Assembly (NCBI RefSeq): GCF_018138085.1
Contig: NZ_CP073105.1
Span: forward strand, 4,154,001-4,218,000
Length of the DNA: 64,000 bases
Source of the DNA: Stutzerimonas stutzeri
Lineage (GTDB): Bacteria; Pseudomonadota; Gammaproteobacteria; Pseudomonadales; Pseudomonadaceae
Direction: 5' to 3'
In this document: positions 1-8,626 of the stretch, piece by piece
Numbering within the stretch: the first letter of the stretch is position 1
Layout of the letters: each line of letters opens with the position of its first letter
Made by a program: the position numbers and the translations under genes
The notes under the pieces: generated by a model
The model's database searches: none
Seen by the model: the letters and a program-made list of their open reading frames with translations, nothing else
Told to the model about the DNA's origin: nothing

Positions 1-1
1 C

Positions 2-325
2 ACCGAAACGGCAGACACCTTCGCCGACGGCATGGCTTGCCGGATGCCTGCGCCCGAAGCGCTGGAGATCATCCGTCAGGGAGCGGCGCGAATCGTGCGC
101 GTCAGCGACGAAGAGATACGCCAGGCCATACGTGCCCTGCACGAAGACACCCACAACCTCGCCGAAGGCGCCGGCGCCGCCGCGCTGGCCGCGGCGATGC
201 AGGAACGTGACACCAACCAGGGCGAGCGGATCGCGGTGGTGCTCAGCGGCGGCAATATCGATCGGCGGGTGTTGACGGATGTTCTCGCCGAGCGCCACGA
301 AACGCCATCACCAGCGTCAGTCTAG
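2..325 (+). CDS. Threonine/serine dehydratase, C-terminal part (truncated by window edge)
   Basis: The open frame enters from the left edge and ends at a TAG at 323-325, so only about the last 107 residues are present. The segment resembles the C-terminal part of fold-type II PLP enzymes of the threonine dehydratase family: an AEGAGAAALAA stretch followed by VVLSGGNIDR, where the glycine-rich SGGN segment contributes to the cofactor-binding core. The family deaminates L-threonine to 2-oxobutanoate (or serine to pyruvate). The catalytic lysine and the start lie outside the window. No ACT regulatory domain follows the catalytic domain, which points to a short catabolic-type or broad-substrate enzyme rather than long biosynthetic IlvA; this is inference because only the end is seen. 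Its stop overlaps the end of the convergent acyl-CoA dehydrogenase gene by nine bases. Confidence 0.8.
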   Translation, partial: TETADTFADGMACRMPAPEALEIIRQGAARIVRVSDEEIRQAIRALHEDTHNLAEGAGAAALAAAMQERDTNQGERIAVVLSGGNIDRRVLTDVLAERHETPSPASV

Positions 326-1966
326 AAACGGCGCGCTACGCGCCAGCAGTGCGCTGATGTCCAGCCCGCGCGGCAGTGTGCCGAAGGCACGGCCGCAGCC
401 CTCCAGGCGGCTGGCGATGAAGGCGTCGGAGACGGCGCCGTTACCCGCCTCGAGCAGCAGTTTGGCCTGTAGCGCGACGGCGATGTCTTCGGTCAGCTGA
501 CGGGCGCGATACTGGATGTCGTCTTTATCGGCAAAAGCGCTCTGCAGGCGGCTGATATGACGCTGCAGGCGCGCATCGCCGTGGCCGTCGCCGAGTTCGG
601 TGAACAGTACCTCGATCACGCCGGGCTCCTTCGAAAGTGCGCGCAGCACGTCCAGGCATTGCACGTTGCCCGAGCCTTCCCAGATGGAGTTCACCGGCGC
701 CTCGCGATACAGCCGCGGCAGGATGGTGTCCTCGACGTAGCCGGCGCCGCCCAGGCATTCGCTGGCCTCGGCGACCATTGCCGGAGCGCGCTTGCAGATC
801 CAGTATTTGCCGATGGCCGTCACCAACCGGGCGAACTTTTCCTCGGCCTCGTCGAACGGGTGATCGAGCGCGCGGCCCATACGCAGGGTCAGCGCCAGGG
901 CAGCTTCGCTTTCCAGCGACAGGTCGGCCAGCACGTTCTGCATCAGCGGTTGCTCGGCCAGGGCGCGACCGCTGACCTGGCGATGGGCACAGTGGTGCAT
1001 GGCCTGGGTCAGCGCCTGTCGCATCAGCGAGCTGGAGCCGATCATGCAGTCGAAGCGGGTCGAGGAGACCATCTCGATGATCGTGGGGATGCCGCGCCCT
1101 TCCTCGCCGATCATCCAGGCCAGGGCCCCGCGGTACTCCACTTCGCTGGAGGCGTTCGACCAGTTGCCCAGCTTGTTCTTCAGCCGCTGGATGTAGAACT
1201 GATTGCGGCTGCCATCCGGGCGGTGCCGCGGCAGCAGGAAGCAGGACAGGCCCTTGTCGGTCTGCGCCAGGGTCAGGAAGGCGTCACACATCGGCGCCGA
1301 GCAGAACCACTTGTGCCCGACCAGCTCATACGCCTGGCCCGGGCCGCTCGCGCCGACGGCATGGGCGCGGGTGGTGTTGGCGCGCACATCGGTACCGCCC
1401 TGCTTCTCGGTCATCGCCATGCCGATGGTGACCCCGCTTTTCTGCTCCATGGGCAGGTTGCGCGGGTCGTATTCGAGGCTGAGGATCTTCGGCAGCCATT
1501 GCTCGCTGATGCCGGGTTGCAGGCGCAACGCAGGCACGCTGGCGTAGGTCATGGTCAGTGGGCAGCTGCTGCCCGCCTCGGCCTGGTTGTGCAGGTACAT
1601 CAATGCCGCCCGCGCAACCTGGGAGCCGGGCTGCGGGTCGGTCCAGGGCAACGAGGGGATGCCATGGGCGATCGCGGTGCGCATCAGCTCGTGATAAGCG
1701 GGGTGAAACTCCACCAGGTCGATGCGATGGCCGTAGCGGTCATGGCTCTTGAACACCGGCTTGTTTTCATTGGCCAGGAAGCCCGCCACCATCAGCGGCC
1801 CGCCGGCCAGCTGGCCGTAGGCATCGAGCCGCGACTCCGCCCACCCCCCCTTGTTGCGCCGCACCCAGTCCTGCAGGGGTAGGTCGAGACGGTACAGGTT
1901 GGCGCCTTCCAACGGCGGGACCTGGTTCAGCACCTCATGGGTTTCGGCGTATTGGTGCAGGTTCAT
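317..1966 (-). CDS. aidB: AidB-like acyl-CoA dehydrogenase family protein
   Basis: A 549-residue flavoprotein of the acyl-CoA dehydrogenase superfamily, close in length to E. coli AidB (about 541). An N-terminal segment specific to the AidB branch precedes the usual middle domain, where GMAMTEKQGGTDVRAN (around residues 180-200) is the FAD and substrate-binding signature, and a helical C-terminal domain containing ECLGGAGYVEDTILPRLYREAPV. AidB is part of the adaptive response to DNA alkylation in E. coli and binds DNA; homologues are often annotated as isovaleryl-CoA dehydrogenase. The start is set by an AAGGAG ribosome site seven bases upstream. It lies downstream of the sensor kinase gene on the same strand, separated by about 190 bases, so independent transcription is likely. 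Enzymatic substrate is not shown by the sequence. Confidence 0.88.
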   Translation of the reverse strand: MNLHQYAETHEVLNQVPPLEGANLYRLDLPLQDWVRRNKGGWAESRLDAYGQLAGGPLMVAGFLANENKPVFKSHDRYGHRIDLVEFHPAYHELMRTAIAHGIPSLPWTDPQPGSQVARAALMYLHNQAEAGSSCPLTMTYASVPALRLQPGISEQWLPKILSLEYDPRNLPMEQKSGVTIGMAMTEKQGGTDVRANTTRAHAVGASGPGQAYELVGHKWFCSAPMCDAFLTLAQTDKGLSCFLLPRHRPDGSRNQFYIQRLKNKLGNWSNASSEVEYRGALAWMIGEEGRGIPTIIEMVSSTRFDCMIGSSSLMRQALTQAMHHCAHRQVSGRALAEQPLMQNVLADLSLESEAALALTLRMGRALDHPFDEAEEKFARLVTAIGKYWICKRAPAMVAEASECLGGAGYVEDTILPRLYREAPVNSIWEGSGNVQCLDVLRALSKEPGVIEVLFTELGDGHGDARLQRHISRLQSAFADKDDIQYRARQLTEDIAVALQAKLLLEAGNGAVSDAFIASRLEGCGRAFGTLPRGLDISALLARSAPFLD

Positions 1967-2158
1967 GAGGATCTCCTTGGCAGGCGAAAGCGATGATCGA
2001 CCAGACCGCTACGCGGCGAGGATGTGGATTAGCACCTCGCCGTCAGGGCGTGCTGGGCCGTCGCGAATCGCCGCTGGCAGCGACCCGCAAGAAGAAGTGA
2101 AGCATGCATGGATGCACTGAAAAAGTGCGGTTTCGGCCAAAACCTGCGCGCAGGCGAT

Positions 2159-4102
2159 CTAGAGCCGGCGCAAGGGCACCCGCACCTTGAAGCAGCTGCC
2201 GCGACCCGGCGCTGACTGATACGAGATTTCGCCGTCGAGCAACTCGACGAGCTGACGGCACAAAGAAAGCCCGATGCCGAGACCGCCGTACTGACGCGTC
2301 ATGCTGCCGTCGAGTTGGCGGAAGTAGTGGTAAAGCGAATCGTCGACGGGCGCTTCGAAGCCGATGCCGGTATCGATCACCTTTGCTTCCAGGACGAACA
2401 GGTCGCCCGCCATTTGCTCGCCACTCAGTTCCAGGCGCACATGCCCCCGCTCGGTGAACTTGATGGCGTTATCCAGCAGGTAACCGAGGCTTTGCCGCAA
2501 CCGGATGGCGTCGCCCTCGAACCGGTCCGGCACGTGACCTGCGATGTCGAGCTCCAGACTCAAGCCGCGCAACGCCGCCCGCGCCCGATAGGTGGCGAAC
2601 AGTTGGTCGGTCAGCGCACGCAGCTCGAACGGTTGGCTGCGCATTTGCAGCCTGCCGGCCTGCAGTTCCGTCAGCGCGAGGATGTCATTGACCAGCCGCA
2701 TCATCTCGCGCGCCGAGCCAGCCGCGATCCGCTGGTATTGCTCCAGCTCGCCTTTGAGCTCCAGCGTCTGCATCAGCTCGAGGCTGCCCAGAATGCCATG
2801 CATGGGCGTACGCAATTCATGGGTGACATTTGCCAGGAACTGGTCCTTCAGGCGATTGCTCTCGGCCAGCTCGCGGTTCATCCGCTCCAGCTCGCGACCG
2901 GTTTCCTGCAGCATCCTGGCGCGCTCTTCACGCATGGCGTTGATGCGGTCGGCCAGCGCCAGCGACAGCAATGCAACCTCGACGGCAGAACCGATCTGAC
3001 CGGCGTACATGGTGAAGAACGAATGCGGCAGATAGCCGAGCACCATAAGGGTGTTGATCAACCCTCCGACGAGGAAAGCCGTCCAGGCGGTCATGAAATA
3101 GCGCGCCACCCGCATCCCGCGGTACCAGGCGAGGCTGCCGGCCAGGAACACCACCAGGATGAACAGCAGCGCCAGGAGCGTGGCCAGCCGCAGCGACAAT
3201 GCATAGCTGGACGTAAACGCCATCGCCATGGTGATCACGCCAATCGCCATGACCACCATCAGGGTACGGTCGACCCAGAGACTGTGCTCGCGCGTATGCA
3301 GGAAGCTGCGCGCGAACTGGCTGCCGAACAGGCCTGCCGCGCCGATCAGGAAAGGCGTGGAAGCGTTGGCCCACCACGGCGAATTGGGCCACAGGTATTG
3401 CACGCCCAGGCCATTGACCGAGACCTGATAGAGGCCGAACGAGCCGATGTACAGAATGTAATAGAGGTAGCTGCGATCACGAACGCTGAGGTAGATGAAC
3501 AGGTTGTAGACCAGCATCACCAGCAACACGCCATAGATGATCGCCAGTATGTAGATGTGCGCCGACTGCTCTTCCAGATAGGCCGCCGGCGCCCACAGCG
3601 TCAGGGGCGCCTGAATCGAGCCTTCGCTCTCCAACCGGATGTAGATGCGCTGCGTCTGCTCAGGCAGTAAGTGCAGCTCGAATAGATGGTTGCGTTGCCG
3701 GATCTGCCGCAGGCCGAACGGCAGGGCATCGCCACTCTGCTGGGCGAGCCGATAGTTGCCCTGCTCATCCGGCAGATAGAGATCCAACCGATCCAGCGGC
3801 GGATAGGCCAGCTCGAGCCACCAGCGGCTGCGGTGCGCGGATTGGCTTGGGCGCAGCCGCAAGTCCACGCGCAGCCAGAAGGCCGAACGTGAATAACCCG
3901 CATTGAGCACATCGCTCTGATGGTCGACGAAGCGCCCGGCCGCATCGAGCGCGAGCACGTCCGAGATGGAAGCATCCCGACCGGGATCTTCCAGCACCGC
4001 CATGACCCGCCCCAACGGTAGCCGTCGGGTGTCCTGGTCGAATTCAACCGCGCTGGCCAGTGCCGGTAGCAGGCCGAGCATGAAGATCAAGAAGTGATGC
4101 AT
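2159..4102 (-). CDS. ladS: LadS-like 7TMR-DISM sensor histidine kinase without receiver domain
   Basis: Membrane sensor kinase of 647 residues from the start chosen here. The order is a signal peptide (1-19), a periplasmic DISMED2-type sensor domain (about 25-160), seven membrane helices (about 175-375), a short coiled coil, a HisKA dimerisation domain with phospho-acceptor His428 in NVTHELRTPMHG, and an ATPase domain with N box (LLDNAIKF), DTGIGF and GGLGIGLSLC. It sits divergently next to thiD, as ladS (PA3974) does in P. aeruginosa from memory. LadS there feeds the GacS/GacA-Rsm pathway and ends in a receiver domain; this protein stops a few residues after the ATPase domain. The start at 4102 is preferred because a signal peptide follows directly; an upstream in-frame start at 4219 would bury it. 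No response-regulator gene is adjacent. Orthology to LadS is inference from synteny and domains. Confidence 0.8.
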   Translation of the reverse strand: MHHFLIFMLGLLPALASAVEFDQDTRRLPLGRVMAVLEDPGRDASISDVLALDAAGRFVDHQSDVLNAGYSRSAFWLRVDLRLRPSQSAHRSRWWLELAYPPLDRLDLYLPDEQGNYRLAQQSGDALPFGLRQIRQRNHLFELHLLPEQTQRIYIRLESEGSIQAPLTLWAPAAYLEEQSAHIYILAIIYGVLLVMLVYNLFIYLSVRDRSYLYYILYIGSFGLYQVSVNGLGVQYLWPNSPWWANASTPFLIGAAGLFGSQFARSFLHTREHSLWVDRTLMVVMAIGVITMAMAFTSSYALSLRLATLLALLFILVVFLAGSLAWYRGMRVARYFMTAWTAFLVGGLINTLMVLGYLPHSFFTMYAGQIGSAVEVALLSLALADRINAMREERARMLQETGRELERMNRELAESNRLKDQFLANVTHELRTPMHGILGSLELMQTLELKGELEQYQRIAAGSAREMMRLVNDILALTELQAGRLQMRSQPFELRALTDQLFATYRARAALRGLSLELDIAGHVPDRFEGDAIRLRQSLGYLLDNAIKFTERGHVRLELSGEQMAGDLFVLEAKVIDTGIGFEAPVDDSLYHYFRQLDGSMTRQYGGLGIGLSLCRQLVELLDGEISYQSAPGRGSCFKVRVPLRRL

Positions 4103-4349
4103 GGCGTATAAAACCTGCCGGCCCGCGTCAGGAAAACCCAATTCCCTGAGAGTTCGCGACCCCGAAAATGGTGGCACTTTAGCATGTAGGCGCGCGCCTC
4201 GACTCAGGTTCTGCGCCATCGTGATGAATGGCTATGGCAATCCGCCCACCGAGCCGGCCAGGACGATTGGTGATAAGCTCGCACGCCTGAAATCTGGCTG
4301 TGCCTAGCCCCGGCCACTCCATCATGCCATGCATTCGGGGAATTCGTTG

Positions 4350-5144
4350 ATGACTGGCCCTTGCTCTCGCCCTGTTGTTCTCTGCCTTTCCGGCCACGAT
4401 CCCAGCGGCGGCGCCGGCCTGCAAGCCGACATAGAAGCGCTGATCGCCCAGGATTGCCATGCCGCACCGACCGTAACCGCACTGACCGTGCAGGATACCG
4501 TCGACGTGAGCGATTTCCGTGTGCTCGATCGCGATTGGGTGCTGGCCCAGGCCCACGCCGTGATCGCTGACATGCCGATCGCGGCCGTCAAGCTGGGCAT
4601 GCTCGGCTCGGTCGAAATGGTCGAAACGGTACTGCACATCATGCAGAAGCTGCCGGGCGTCCCGCTGGTCTGTGATCCGGTACTACGCGCCGGTGGCGGC
4701 GGTGCCCTGGGCAAGGATGAAGTGGGATACGCCATGCGCGAGCGGCTGTTTCCAGTCTCCACCATCGCCACGCCGAACCTGCCGGAAGCACGCATTCTCG
4801 CGGACCTGCCCGAGGGCAGCGCCGACGAGTGCGCGCAGAAGCTGCTGCCTTACATACGCCACCTGTTGATTACCGGCGGCCACGGCGACGAGACGGAAGT
4901 CCACAACCGGCTGTATTCACGTGACGGCGATCGCCACGATTTCAGCTGTCAGCGCTTGCCCGGCAGCTATCACGGTTCCGGCTGCACCCTGGCCAGCGCG
5001 CTGGCTGGCCGACTCGCCCTTGGCGAAGGCCTCGCCAGCGCCGTGAAATCCGCGCTCGACTACACCTGGCGCACCCTGCGCGATGCCGAGGCGCCGGGAC
5101 GTGGGCAGTACATTCCACGCCGGCTACCGTTGGACCTGGCCTGA
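4350..5144 (+). CDS. thiD: Hydroxymethylpyrimidine/phosphomethylpyrimidine kinase
   Basis: ThiD phosphorylates 4-amino-5-hydroxymethyl-2-methylpyrimidine and then its monophosphate, giving HMP-PP for thiamin synthesis in the cytoplasm. The 264-residue ribokinase-fold protein shows the N-terminal [16 protein letters not shown] substrate-binding motif, [12 protein letters not shown] in the middle, and the C-terminal GSGCTLASA anion-hole motif. The ATG at 4350 is chosen over one at 4329 because a GGGGA ribosome site lies eight bases upstream of it, whereas nothing comparable precedes 4329. thiE follows after 14 bases, so the two are probably co-transcribed. I looked for a TPP riboswitch in the 247-base gap upstream and saw no convincing thi-box, so thiamin control, if any, is not visible here. 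Confidence 0.95.
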   Translation: MTGPCSRPVVLCLSGHDPSGGAGLQADIEALIAQDCHAAPTVTALTVQDTVDVSDFRVLDRDWVLAQAHAVIADMPIAAVKLGMLGSVEMVETVLHIMQKLPGVPLVCDPVLRAGGGGALGKDEVGYAMRERLFPVSTIATPNLPEARILADLPEGSADECAQKLLPYIRHLLITGGHGDETEVHNRLYSRDGDRHDFSCQRLPGSYHGSGCTLASALAGRLALGEGLASAVKSALDYTWRTLRDAEAPGRGQYIPRRLPLDLA

Positions 5145-5158
5145 CAGGAGCGTTGCCG

Positions 5159-5797
5159 ATGAAAGATGCCAAGCTACGCGGACTCTACGCCATCACCGAC
5201 AGCAAGCTGCTGGCCGATGGTCGCCTGCTGCCCTACGCCGAGGCGGCACTGGCAGGTGGCGCACGCCTGCTGCAATACCGCGACAAATCCGACGACGACA
5301 GGCGCCGTCTGCGTGAAGCTCAAGCGCTGGGCGATCTCTGCGAGCGCCACGGGGCCCAGCTGATCATCAACGACGACGCCGAGCTGGCGGCTCGTCTGGG
5401 CGCTGGCCTGCACCTGGGTCAGGACGACGGTTCCCTGTCGGTCGCCCGCGCCTTGCTGGGTCCTCGCGCCATCATCGGAGCGACCTGCCACGCGCGTCTG
5501 GAGCTGGCCGAGGAGGCCGTCGCCCAGGGCGCCAGCTATGTCGCATTCGGTCGTTTCTTCGACTCCAACACCAAACCCGGCGCGCCAGCGGCCACCCCGG
5601 CGATGCTCGAGCAGGCGCGCCAGCGCTTCAGCCTGCCGATCGTCGTGATCGGTGGCGTGACGCTGGACAACGCGCCGGACCTGATCGCTCGCGGCGCCAG
5701 CCTGGTGGCCGTGGTGCATGCGCTGTTCGCGGCCGAATCGGCCCGCGAGGTCGAGCGTCGCGCACGCGCATTCAGCGAGCTGTTCGTCGGCGACTGA
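5159..5797 (+). CDS. thiE: Thiamine-phosphate synthase
   Basis: ThiE joins HMP-PP (made by the upstream ThiD) to hydroxyethylthiazole phosphate to form thiamin monophosphate. The 212-residue TIM-barrel protein carries the expected LYAITD start, LLQYRDKS near residue 40, IINDDAELA, the GLHLGQDD loop, [17 protein letters not shown], and [19 protein letters not shown] before the end. The ATG at 5159 has AGGAG at 5146-5150, eight bases upstream; a TTG two codons earlier (5153) is open but too close to that site. It forms a two-gene unit with thiD. The downstream hemL gene is separated by 85 bases holding an imperfect octamer repeat. Confidence 0.95.
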   Translation: MKDAKLRGLYAITDSKLLADGRLLPYAEAALAGGARLLQYRDKSDDDRRRLREAQALGDLCERHGAQLIINDDAELAARLGAGLHLGQDDGSLSVARALLGPRAIIGATCHARLELAEEAVAQGASYVAFGRFFDSNTKPGAPAATPAMLEQARQRFSLPIVVIGGVTLDNAPDLIARGASLVAVVHALFAAESAREVERRARAFSELFVGD

Positions 5798-5833
5798 CCG
5801 ACGTCATGGCGGGACCCGCCTGCGTCGCCCAAC

Positions 5834-5865
5834 CTGTATTTCTGTATTTCCGTTTTCCTGTATTC
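5834..5865 (+). repeat. Four imperfect 8-bp tandem units between thiE and hemL
   Basis: Two exact CTGTATTT units (5834-5841, 5842-5849) are followed by CCGTTTTC and CTGTATTC. The run is far more AT-rich than the coding DNA around it and lies about 18 bases in front of hemL. It could be a slipped-strand repeat or part of a promoter; no function is shown. Confidence 0.6.
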
Positions 5866-5882
5866 CTAATCGAGAGGCCCGC

Positions 5883-7169
5883 ATGTCACGTTCCGAAACC
5901 CTCTTCGCCAGCGCACAAAACCACATTCCCGGCGGCGTCAACTCACCGGTCCGCGCCTTCCGGAGCGTTGGCGGCACCCCACTCTTTCTCAAGCACGCCG
6001 AAGGCGCCTACGTCACCGACGAGGACGACAAGCGCTACGTCGACTACGTCGGCTCCTGGGGCCCGATGATTCTCGGCCACAGCCATCCCGAGGTGCTCGA
6101 CGCGGTCCGCCGTCAGCTTCAGCATGGCCTGTCCTACGGCGCCCCGACCGCCATGGAAACCGAGATGGCCGAGCTGGTCTGCAGCCTAGTGCCATCGATG
6201 GAGATGATGCGCATGGTCAGCTCCGGTACCGAGGCCACCATGAGCGCGATTCGCCTAGCCCGTGGCTATACCGGTCGCGACAGCATCATCAAGTTCGAAG
6301 GCTGCTACCACGGGCACTCCGACAGCCTGCTGGTCAAGGCCGGTTCCGGTGCCCTGACCCAGGGTGTGCCGAGTTCGGCCGGCGTCCCCGCCGCCTTTGC
6401 CAAGCACACCCTGACCCTGCCGTTCAACGACCTGGCCGCGGTCGAGCAGATGCTCGGCGAAGTCGGCAACGAAGTCGCCTGCATCATCGTCGAGCCGGTT
6501 GCCGGCAACATGAACTGCGTGCCGCCGGCTCCGGGCTATCTGCAAGGCCTGCGCACCTTGTGCGACAAGCATGGCGTGGTACTGATCTTCGATGAGGTGA
6601 TGACCGGTTTCCGCGTGGCACTCGGCGGCGCTCAAGCCTATTACGGCGTGACACCGGACCTGACCACCTTCGGCAAGATCATCGGCGGCGGCATGCCGGT
6701 CGGCTGTTTCGGTGGCAAGCGCGCCATCATGGAGCGCATCGCCCCGCTGGGCCCGGTCTATCAGGCAGGCACCCTGTCGGGCAACCCGCTGGCCATGGCA
6801 GCCGGCCTGACCACGCTGCGACTGATCAACCGTCCGGGCTTCCACGACGAGCTCACTGCCTATACCACGCGCATGCTCGACGGGCTCAAGGCGCGCGCCA
6901 AGGCCGCCGGCATCCCGTTCGTCACGACCCAGGTCGGCGGCATGTTCGGACTGTATTTCAGCGAAGCGAACGACATCGTCACCTTCGATGACGTCATGGC
7001 CAGCGATGCCGAGCGCTTCAAGCGCTTCTTCCACCTGATGCTCGAAAGCGGCGTGTACCTGGCGCCCAGCGCGTTCGAAGCCGGCTTCACATCCATCGCG
7101 CATGGCGATAAGGAGCTGCAACTGACCCTGGACGCAGCCGAGCGCGCGTTCGCCCAACTGGCAGCCTGA
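5883..7169 (+). CDS. hemL: Glutamate-1-semialdehyde 2,1-aminomutase
   Basis: HemL converts glutamate-1-semialdehyde to 5-aminolevulinate, the committed precursor of haem and other tetrapyrroles by the C5 pathway. The 428-residue class III aminotransferase has the N-terminal [28 protein letters not shown] for phosphate binding, the [14 protein letters not shown] aspartate region that holds the PLP pyridine nitrogen, and the Schiff-base lysine in [14 protein letters not shown]. The ATG at 5883 has a GAGAGG ribosome site eight bases upstream. Length is normal for the family. The next gene begins inside its stop codon (TGATG), so the downstream membrane protein is translationally coupled. Confidence 0.97.
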   Translation: MSRSETLFASAQNHIPGGVNSPVRAFRSVGGTPLFLKHAEGAYVTDEDDKRYVDYVGSWGPMILGHSHPEVLDAVRRQLQHGLSYGAPTAMETEMAELVCSLVPSMEMMRMVSSGTEATMSAIRLARGYTGRDSIIKFEGCYHGHSDSLLVKAGSGALTQGVPSSAGVPAAFAKHTLTLPFNDLAAVEQMLGEVGNEVACIIVEPVAGNMNCVPPAPGYLQGLRTLCDKHGVVLIFDEVMTGFRVALGGAQAYYGVTPDLTTFGKIIGGGMPVGCFGGKRAIMERIAPLGPVYQAGTLSGNPLAMAAGLTTLRLINRPGFHDELTAYTTRMLDGLKARAKAAGIPFVTTQVGGMFGLYFSEANDIVTFDDVMASDAERFKRFFHLMLESGVYLAPSAFEAGFTSIAHGDKELQLTLDAAERAFAQLAA

Positions 7170-7798
7170 TGTCCGAGTTGCTGCAAGCCACATTGCTGGC
7201 GGCCACTGCGCTGACTAGCGCGGTCTGGATCGGTATGGCACGGCGCGGGTATGGCGAACCGGACCAACCGGCCCTATTCTGCGCCCTGCTCGCGTTCAGC
7301 CTGGCGGCTGGCACGGGCGCCTGCGCCGTCGCCAGGCTGGCGTTCGGCCTCGACACCCTCGAAGCCGAGCGTTGGTTGCGGCAGGCGACGCTGTCGCTCG
7401 GGCTACCGCTGGTCGGCGTGGTGGCGCTGACACTGGGCCGTAGATGGATCTGGAGTCGACCGACCTGGGGGCGCATCGTCATCGGCCTCTGCGCCTTTTT
7501 CGAATTGGCGCGCCAATTCGACTGGAGCGCACCTTACGCACTTGCGCTGGGCCTGATCAGTGCATCGCTGGTTGTCTATGCAGGCCTGTTGCAGTGGCCC
7601 GCACGCCTGCAAACCAGCGCTGGCGCGGCTGGCGGCGCACTGATGTTGGCCCTGCAGCCCTGGAGCGGACTCGCGATCGGGCCCAACCCGCTCAGTGCCT
7701 ACGAGCAACTCTTGCTGGCGCTGGCCTGCCCACTCATCGCCTGGTTGCTGCTCAATTTGCCGGGGAATCTTCGCGAAGGAATTCGCGAGCCCGCATAA
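7169..7798 (+). CDS. Predicted polytopic membrane protein of unknown function
   Basis: A 209-residue, very hydrophobic protein whose ATG shares one base with the hemL stop (TGATG), so expression probably follows hemL by translational coupling. The sequence has about six membrane segments separated by short charged loops, for example LLAATALTSAVWIGMA at the N terminus, AGGALMLALQPWSGLAIG, and LALACPLIAWLLLNLPG near the end. No catalytic motif or recognised domain is visible. Pseudomonads carry a protein of unknown function in this position as far as I recall. A role in haem or membrane biology is not supported by anything in the sequence beyond the coupling to hemL. Confidence 0.75.
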   Translation: MSELLQATLLAATALTSAVWIGMARRGYGEPDQPALFCALLAFSLAAGTGACAVARLAFGLDTLEAERWLRQATLSLGLPLVGVVALTLGRRWIWSRPTWGRIVIGLCAFFELARQFDWSAPYALALGLISASLVVYAGLLQWPARLQTSAGAAGGALMLALQPWSGLAIGPNPLSAYEQLLLALACPLIAWLLLNLPGNLREGIREPA

Positions 7799-7824
7799 TT
7801 GCCAGGCGTGCGCCATCAAAGCCT

Positions 7825-7853
7825 TTGTAAGCAGGCGGCGGCTTATCCATAAT
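7825..7853 (+). promoter_or_regulatory. Candidate sigma-70 promoter for the Sel1-repeat gene
   Basis: TTGTAA at 7825-7830 and CATAAT at 7848-7853 are separated by 17 bases. Both elements match the sigma-70 consensus at four or five of six positions. The start codon of the next gene is 66 bases further on, and no T-rich terminator was seen before the promoter. Confidence 0.5.
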
Positions 7854-7918
7854 GTGAACGTCGGCTCGTTCTTGCCGGACTTTCAGTCACCGCCCTGCTC
7901 TTCGAGGCGCTTAGATCC

Positions 7919-8461
7919 ATGACTCGCACCGGCCGCAGCCTCGCCCTAGGCTGCCTGCTGCTACTCACGCCCCTGCTGGCCAGCGCAGGCGGCAACTCGC
8001 TGCTGATTCCGGCCACGTCCCGTTGCGCACTCAACACCGTCCCGGAAGCGATGCGCGAAGCCCTGCGTGCGTGCGAACAGGCCGCCAGCGAAGGCGATCT
8101 GCAAGCCGCCTATGAACTGGGCGAGTACTATTACGACGGCCGCCGCGCGCCGCGCGACCTGAGCAAGGCACTGCACTGGTTCGAACAGGCGTCGCTACAG
8201 GGACATGCCCTGGCTCAACATCGGCTCGGCGTGATGTTCTTCCGCGGCGAAGGCGTGCCGGCGAACAACGTCCAGGCCTACGTGGTATTGAAGATGGCGG
8301 CGGTCAATGGAGAGGAAGACGCGCTGGACACCGCCGACCGCGTCTCGGCACAGATGCGCCGCGACGAACTGGAGATCGCCACCCAAGTGCTCGGTCAGAT
8401 CTTTCGCGACTACTTGATGGACTTGCAGACCGCCGACGGCAACGAGCCGTTCCGACCGTAG
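7919..8461 (+). CDS. Secreted Sel1/TPR-like repeat protein
   Basis: A 180-residue protein with a clear signal peptide (MTRTGRSLALGCLLLLTPLL, cleavage probably after ASA near residue 22). Two Sel1-like repeats follow: AAYELGEYYYDGRRAPRDLS with its continuation through ALHWFEQASLQG, and AQHRLGVMFFRGEGVPANNV with AYVVLKMAAVNG. Sel1 repeats form alpha-solenoids that bind other proteins, so a periplasmic adaptor role is plausible. The tail (RDELEIATQVLGQIFRDY) is helical. It has its own candidate promoter at 7825-7853 and stands alone between hemL and miaB. No enzyme motif is present, and the partner is unknown. Confidence 0.8.
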   Translation: MTRTGRSLALGCLLLLTPLLASAGGNSLLIPATSRCALNTVPEAMREALRACEQAASEGDLQAAYELGEYYYDGRRAPRDLSKALHWFEQASLQGHALAQHRLGVMFFRGEGVPANNVQAYVVLKMAAVNGEEDALDTADRVSAQMRRDELEIATQVLGQIFRDYLMDLQTADGNEPFRP

Positions 8462-8561
8462 CGACGCGCAGGATGACCGTTCCTGCGCCCTGCGCTCATG
8501 CAGCCTCCCAGCGCACCCGCGCCGCGCCCGAAGCCGCCGACTTGCGCGCCGAGATCAGTAC

Positions 8562-8590
8562 TTTTAACGGTCACCTGCTGGCCGTATAAT
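8562..8590 (+). promoter_or_regulatory. Candidate promoter for miaB with consensus -10
   Basis: A perfect TATAAT lies at 8585-8590, 37 bases before the miaB start. A weak -35 (TTTTAA at 8562-8567, 17-base spacer) precedes it. A perfect -10 hexamer stands out in this GC-rich sequence. Confidence 0.5.
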
Positions 8591-8626
8591 CGCCGGTCAT
8601 TTTTTGCACAACGCCGGCCCCGTAAC

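Noticed and set aside
557..1882. 441-codon open frame opposite the aidB-like gene
   Set aside because: Antisense shadow of a real gene in GC-rich DNA; low-complexity His/Gln/Arg-rich translation, no family resemblance and no ribosome site.
4103..4349. TPP riboswitch in front of thiD
   Set aside because: I looked for the thi-box CTGAGA and P-helix pattern; the CCTGAGAG at about 4146-4153 stands alone without the partner elements, so no riboswitch is called.
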